A stretch of 13,732 nucleotides of DNA from Chloroflexia bacterium (lineage in GTDB: Bacteria; Chloroflexota; Chloroflexia; Thermomicrobiales; JALYUS01), in the NCBI GenBank assembly GCA_025924435.1, contig JAICIL010000093.1, forward strand, positions 1 through 13,732, written 5' to 3'. Under the pieces are notes generated by a model. That model was not told where the DNA came from and did no database searches. It worked only from the letters and a program-made list of their open reading frames with translations. Position numbers and translations under genes: made by a program. Numbering within the stretch: position 1 is the first letter of the stretch; each line of letters opens with the position of its first letter. This document shows positions 11,737 to 13,732 of the stretch, piece by piece.

Positions 11737-12420
11737 ATGCTCTACGAAGTGCGGCATTACACGACACCGGACACGTCGAGCCTCGGCGCGCTCGCGGCGG
11801 TGTGGGGCGAACAGATCGTGCCCGCCGCGCAAGCGCATGGCATGCGTTATGTCGGTTGCTGGACGGTCGCGATTGGGCAACAACCGCGATTGACGGTGAT
11901 GCTCGTGTTCGATAACGCCGACCAGCGACAGGAACAGTACGCCACTCTTTTTGGCAGCGATGCGTGGCGGCGGGCCGAGCCGATGTTATTTCCCAACGGC
12001 GCCGCGCTTATCACGGGCATCGACACGGCGCTGCTCCGCCCGACGCCCTATTCGCCGGACCCGTTCCAGTTCATGAACGCGGCTTCTCCCGGCGTCTTCG
12101 AGGAGCGTATCTATCGCGGGAAAGACTCGCGCGCCTTCGCCGCCGTGAACAAACGATTCAACGACCACACGACGCGCATCTTCGCCAATCACGGGATCAC
12201 CCCGGTCGGCTTCTGGACGGTGGAGACTGGTGCGGATCAGCCCTCGCTCTACTATCTCGTCCGCTTCGACGACCTCGGCGAGTACAACCCGAAATGGAAC
12301 GCCTTCCGCGCCGACCCGGAATGGCAGCGGGTGCGCGCCGAATCGGAGAGGAACGGCAACATCATTGCGCGGATCTCCAGCGCCATCCTCACCCCGACGC
12401 CGTTCAGCCCGATGCGATAG
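11737..12420 (+). CDS. NIPSNAP-family protein, two tandem domains
   Basis: A 227-aa soluble protein built of two ferredoxin-like (dimeric alpha-beta barrel type) NIPSNAP domains. The first starts at MLYEVRHYTTPDTSS (1-15) with VGCWTVAIGQQPRLTVMLVFDN (about 38-59). The second starts at VFEERIYRGKDSRAFAAVNKRFNDHTTRIFANHGITPVGFWTVE (about 114-157) and ends with WQRVRAESERNGNIIARISSAILTPTPFSPM. The molecular role of bacterial NIPSNAP proteins is not settled; they often occur near catabolic or oxidoreductase genes, as here. No signal peptide or membrane helix is present. ATG 11737 has AAGGAGGA about 5 nt upstream. The gene lies 69 nt after the ABC ATPase and probably shares its transcript. Its last 17 bp overlap the 3' end of dxr on the other strand. 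Confidence 0.88.
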   Translation: MLYEVRHYTTPDTSSLGALAAVWGEQIVPAAQAHGMRYVGCWTVAIGQQPRLTVMLVFDNADQRQEQYATLFGSDAWRRAEPMLFPNGAALITGIDTALLRPTPYSPDPFQFMNAASPGVFEERIYRGKDSRAFAAVNKRFNDHTTRIFANHGITPVGFWTVETGADQPSLYYLVRFDDLGEYNPKWNAFRADPEWQRVRAESERNGNIIARISSAILTPTPFSPMR

Positions 12421-13549
12421 CGCCGTTCACAAACTCCCGCGCCCATCGGTCCGCCGCCCGGATGCTCTCCAGCGCGAGCGGGCCGCCCGGCGTGTGCGCG
12501 TCGAGTGCGCGCGCAACGAGCGCCGGAATGTCGAGAAAGCCGATCGCGCCGCGCAGGAAACGATCAACCGCCACCTCGTCCGCCGCGCTGAGGACGGTCG
12601 GGTAGGTGTTCCCCGCGATCCCCGCCTCGCGCGCCAGCCGCAACGCCGGGAACCGTTCCAGGTCCGGCGCCGCGAAATCGAGATGGCCGACGGCGGGCAA
12701 GTCGGCGCGACGGAATGGGTTCGGCCAGCGCTCCGGGTAGGAGAGCGCGTACTGAATCGGCAGGCGCATATCCGCCGGGCCGAGTTGGGCGATCAGCGAG
12801 CCGTCGGCGTATTCGATGTACGAATGGACGACGCTCTGCGGGTTGACGACGACATCAATCCGCTCATACGGCATGTCGAAGAGCCAGCGCGCCTCGATCG
12901 TCTCCAACCCCTTGTTCATCAGCGTCGCGGAGTCAATCGTGACCTTGCTGCCCATGTTCCACGTCGGGTGCTTGAGCGCGTTCGCCGCCGTCATCGCGCG
13001 TAATTCCTCCACCGGCGTCGTGCGGAACGGCCCGCCGGAAGCGGTCAGGGTGATGCGTTCCGGCGCCGCGCCCGGTCGCGCCGTTTCCAGGCATTGCCAG
13101 ACGGCGGAATGCTCGCTGTCCACCGGGCGGAGCCGGTTCCCCGCCCGCCGCGCCTCGGCCATCACCAGTTCGCCCGCGCAGACAATCGTCTCCTTGTTCG
13201 CCAGCGCGACGATTTTCCCCGCCCGCAGGGCGGCGAGCGTCGGTTCGATGCTCGCGTGGCCGGAGGTCGCGACGACGACGATATCCGCGTCGGGATGCGT
13301 CGCCGCCGCATGCAAGCCAGCCGCGCCGCTGAACCGCTCGACGCCGTCCGGTCGCCAATCGGTCGCGCCCGCATCGTCGAGGCTGACAAGCGTCGGGCGG
13401 TACTGTTTCGTCTGCTCGCGAAGCAACCCGGCGTTCCGACCCGCCGCGAGCGCGACGACGGCGAGTCTGTCCGGGTGCGCGTCCACGACTTCGAGCGTGC
13501 TCCGCCCGATCGAGCCGGTGCTGCCGAGGATGGCGAGGCGGATTGGCAT
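12404..13549 (-). CDS. dxr: 1-deoxy-D-xylulose 5-phosphate reductoisomerase
   Basis: The first committed enzyme of the MEP isoprenoid pathway; it converts DXP to 2-C-methyl-D-erythritol 4-phosphate with NADPH and a divalent metal. The protein is 381 aa, slightly short of the usual 385-400. The NADPH-binding fold begins IRLAILGSTGSIG (3-15). VVVATSGHASIEPTLAALRAGKIVALANKETIV covers the dinucleotide region. The metal-binding PVDSEHSA has Asp144, Ser145 and Glu146. TASGGPFR and HPTWNMGSKVTIDSATLMNKGLE form the catalytic loop region, followed by the C-terminal helical domain (GFLDIPALVARAL). The start on the minus strand is ATG at 13549, with AAGGAG (13560-13565) 10 nt upstream. The reading frame stays open into the GC-only contig end, but that part is artefactual. 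It converges with the NIPSNAP gene, overlapping by 17 bp, with no terminator visible between them. Usual neighbours such as cdsA or uppS would lie off the right edge. Confidence 0.97.
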   Translation of the reverse strand: MPIRLAILGSTGSIGRSTLEVVDAHPDRLAVVALAAGRNAGLLREQTKQYRPTLVSLDDAGATDWRPDGVERFSGAAGLHAAATHPDADIVVVATSGHASIEPTLAALRAGKIVALANKETIVCAGELVMAEARRAGNRLRPVDSEHSAVWQCLETARPGAAPERITLTASGGPFRTTPVEELRAMTAANALKHPTWNMGSKVTIDSATLMNKGLETIEARWLFDMPYERIDVVVNPQSVVHSYIEYADGSLIAQLGPADMRLPIQYALSYPERWPNPFRRADLPAVGHLDFAAPDLERFPALRLAREAGIAGNTYPTVLSAADEVAVDRFLRGAIGFLDIPALVARALDAHTPGGPLALESIRAADRWAREFVNGAIASG

Positions 13550-13571
13550 GCGTTCGATGCTCCTTGTTATC

Positions 13572-13732
13572 GGTGGTGGCGGGGGGGGGGGGGGCGGCGG
13601 GGAACGCGGGGGGGGGGGGGGCGCCGCCCCCCCCCCCGGCGACCCGGCGCCGGCGGGGCCCGGGGGGGGCCCGCGGCGGCGCGGGGGCGGCGTGGCGGCG
13701 GGGCGGGCGCCGCACACACGCCGCGTGGGGCC
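13572..13732. other. Low-complexity poly-G/poly-C contig end, probable artefact
   Basis: From 13581 the sequence is almost only G and C: two runs of 14 G (13581-13594, 13608-13621), a run of 11 C (13627-13637) and many short G/C runs. Upstream sequence has normal base mixture and codon structure. This pattern is typical of unreliable base calls or a fold-back at a read or contig end. I see no feature in it and would not interpret the reading frames crossing it. Confidence 0.8.

Noticed and set aside
10174..11883. 569-codon minus-strand open frame opposite the ABC ATPase
   Set aside because: Arg/Asp/His-rich shadow of a GC-rich gene; Walker A, signature and Walker B motifs are all on the plus strand.

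Overview
This is a 13.7 kb stretch of a high-GC bacterial genome carrying ten protein-coding genes that I can name to family level and one probable micropeptide gene. Gene content (split UxaA-type dehydratase, MalK/UgpC-type ABC ATPase, NIPSNAP protein, DIP1984 protein next to RtcB, Dxr), TTGACA-N17-TAnnnT promoters, and several families of palindromic and heptameric repeats between genes suggest a Chloroflexota-like or Armatimonadota-like organism. That placement is a guess. The last ~160 bases are poly-G/poly-C low complexity and look like an assembly or sequencing artefact at a contig end.

Layout. (1) 1-425, minus: the N-terminal part of secD, running off the left edge, divergent from (2) gltX (588-2066, plus) and, 2 bp later, a GT-C/family-39 membrane glycosyltransferase (2069-3655). 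(3) 3656-4098: a long intergenic region holding a self-contained unit: a near-consensus sigma-70 promoter, a leader hairpin, a strong Shine-Dalgarno, a 17-codon ORF and an intrinsic terminator. (4) 4099-6290: a DIP1984-family gene, then about 130 nt that fold into a chain of hairpins ending in a canonical tRNA T-arm, then the RNA ligase gene rtcB. This looks like an RNA-repair cassette with its own tRNA-like RNA. (5) 6542-10296: a likely sugar-acid catabolic operon: SAF-domain small subunit and large subunit of a split UxaA-type dehydratase, an aldo/keto reductase of the aldose 1-dehydrogenase type, and a fumarylacetoacetase-fold enzyme resembling 2-keto-3-deoxy-pentonate dehydratase. (6) 10456-12420: a lone MalK/MsmK/UgpC-type ABC ATPase and a two-domain NIPSNAP protein. 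(7) 12404-13549, minus: dxr of the MEP isoprenoid pathway, convergent with and overlapping the NIPSNAP gene by 17 bp.

The two most unusual regions are 3754-6290 (micropeptide unit, then DIP1984 / tRNA-like RNA / RtcB) and the heptamer arrays around the dehydratase large-subunit gene. GGACTGA repeats contain the stop codon of one gene, encode part of the N-terminus of the next in inverted orientation, and follow its stop codon. The first two arrays could form a 23-bp stem that loops out the ribosome-binding site and start codon, and copy-number change in the coding array would shift the reading frame.

All folds and alignments were done by eye; no database search or folding program was run.
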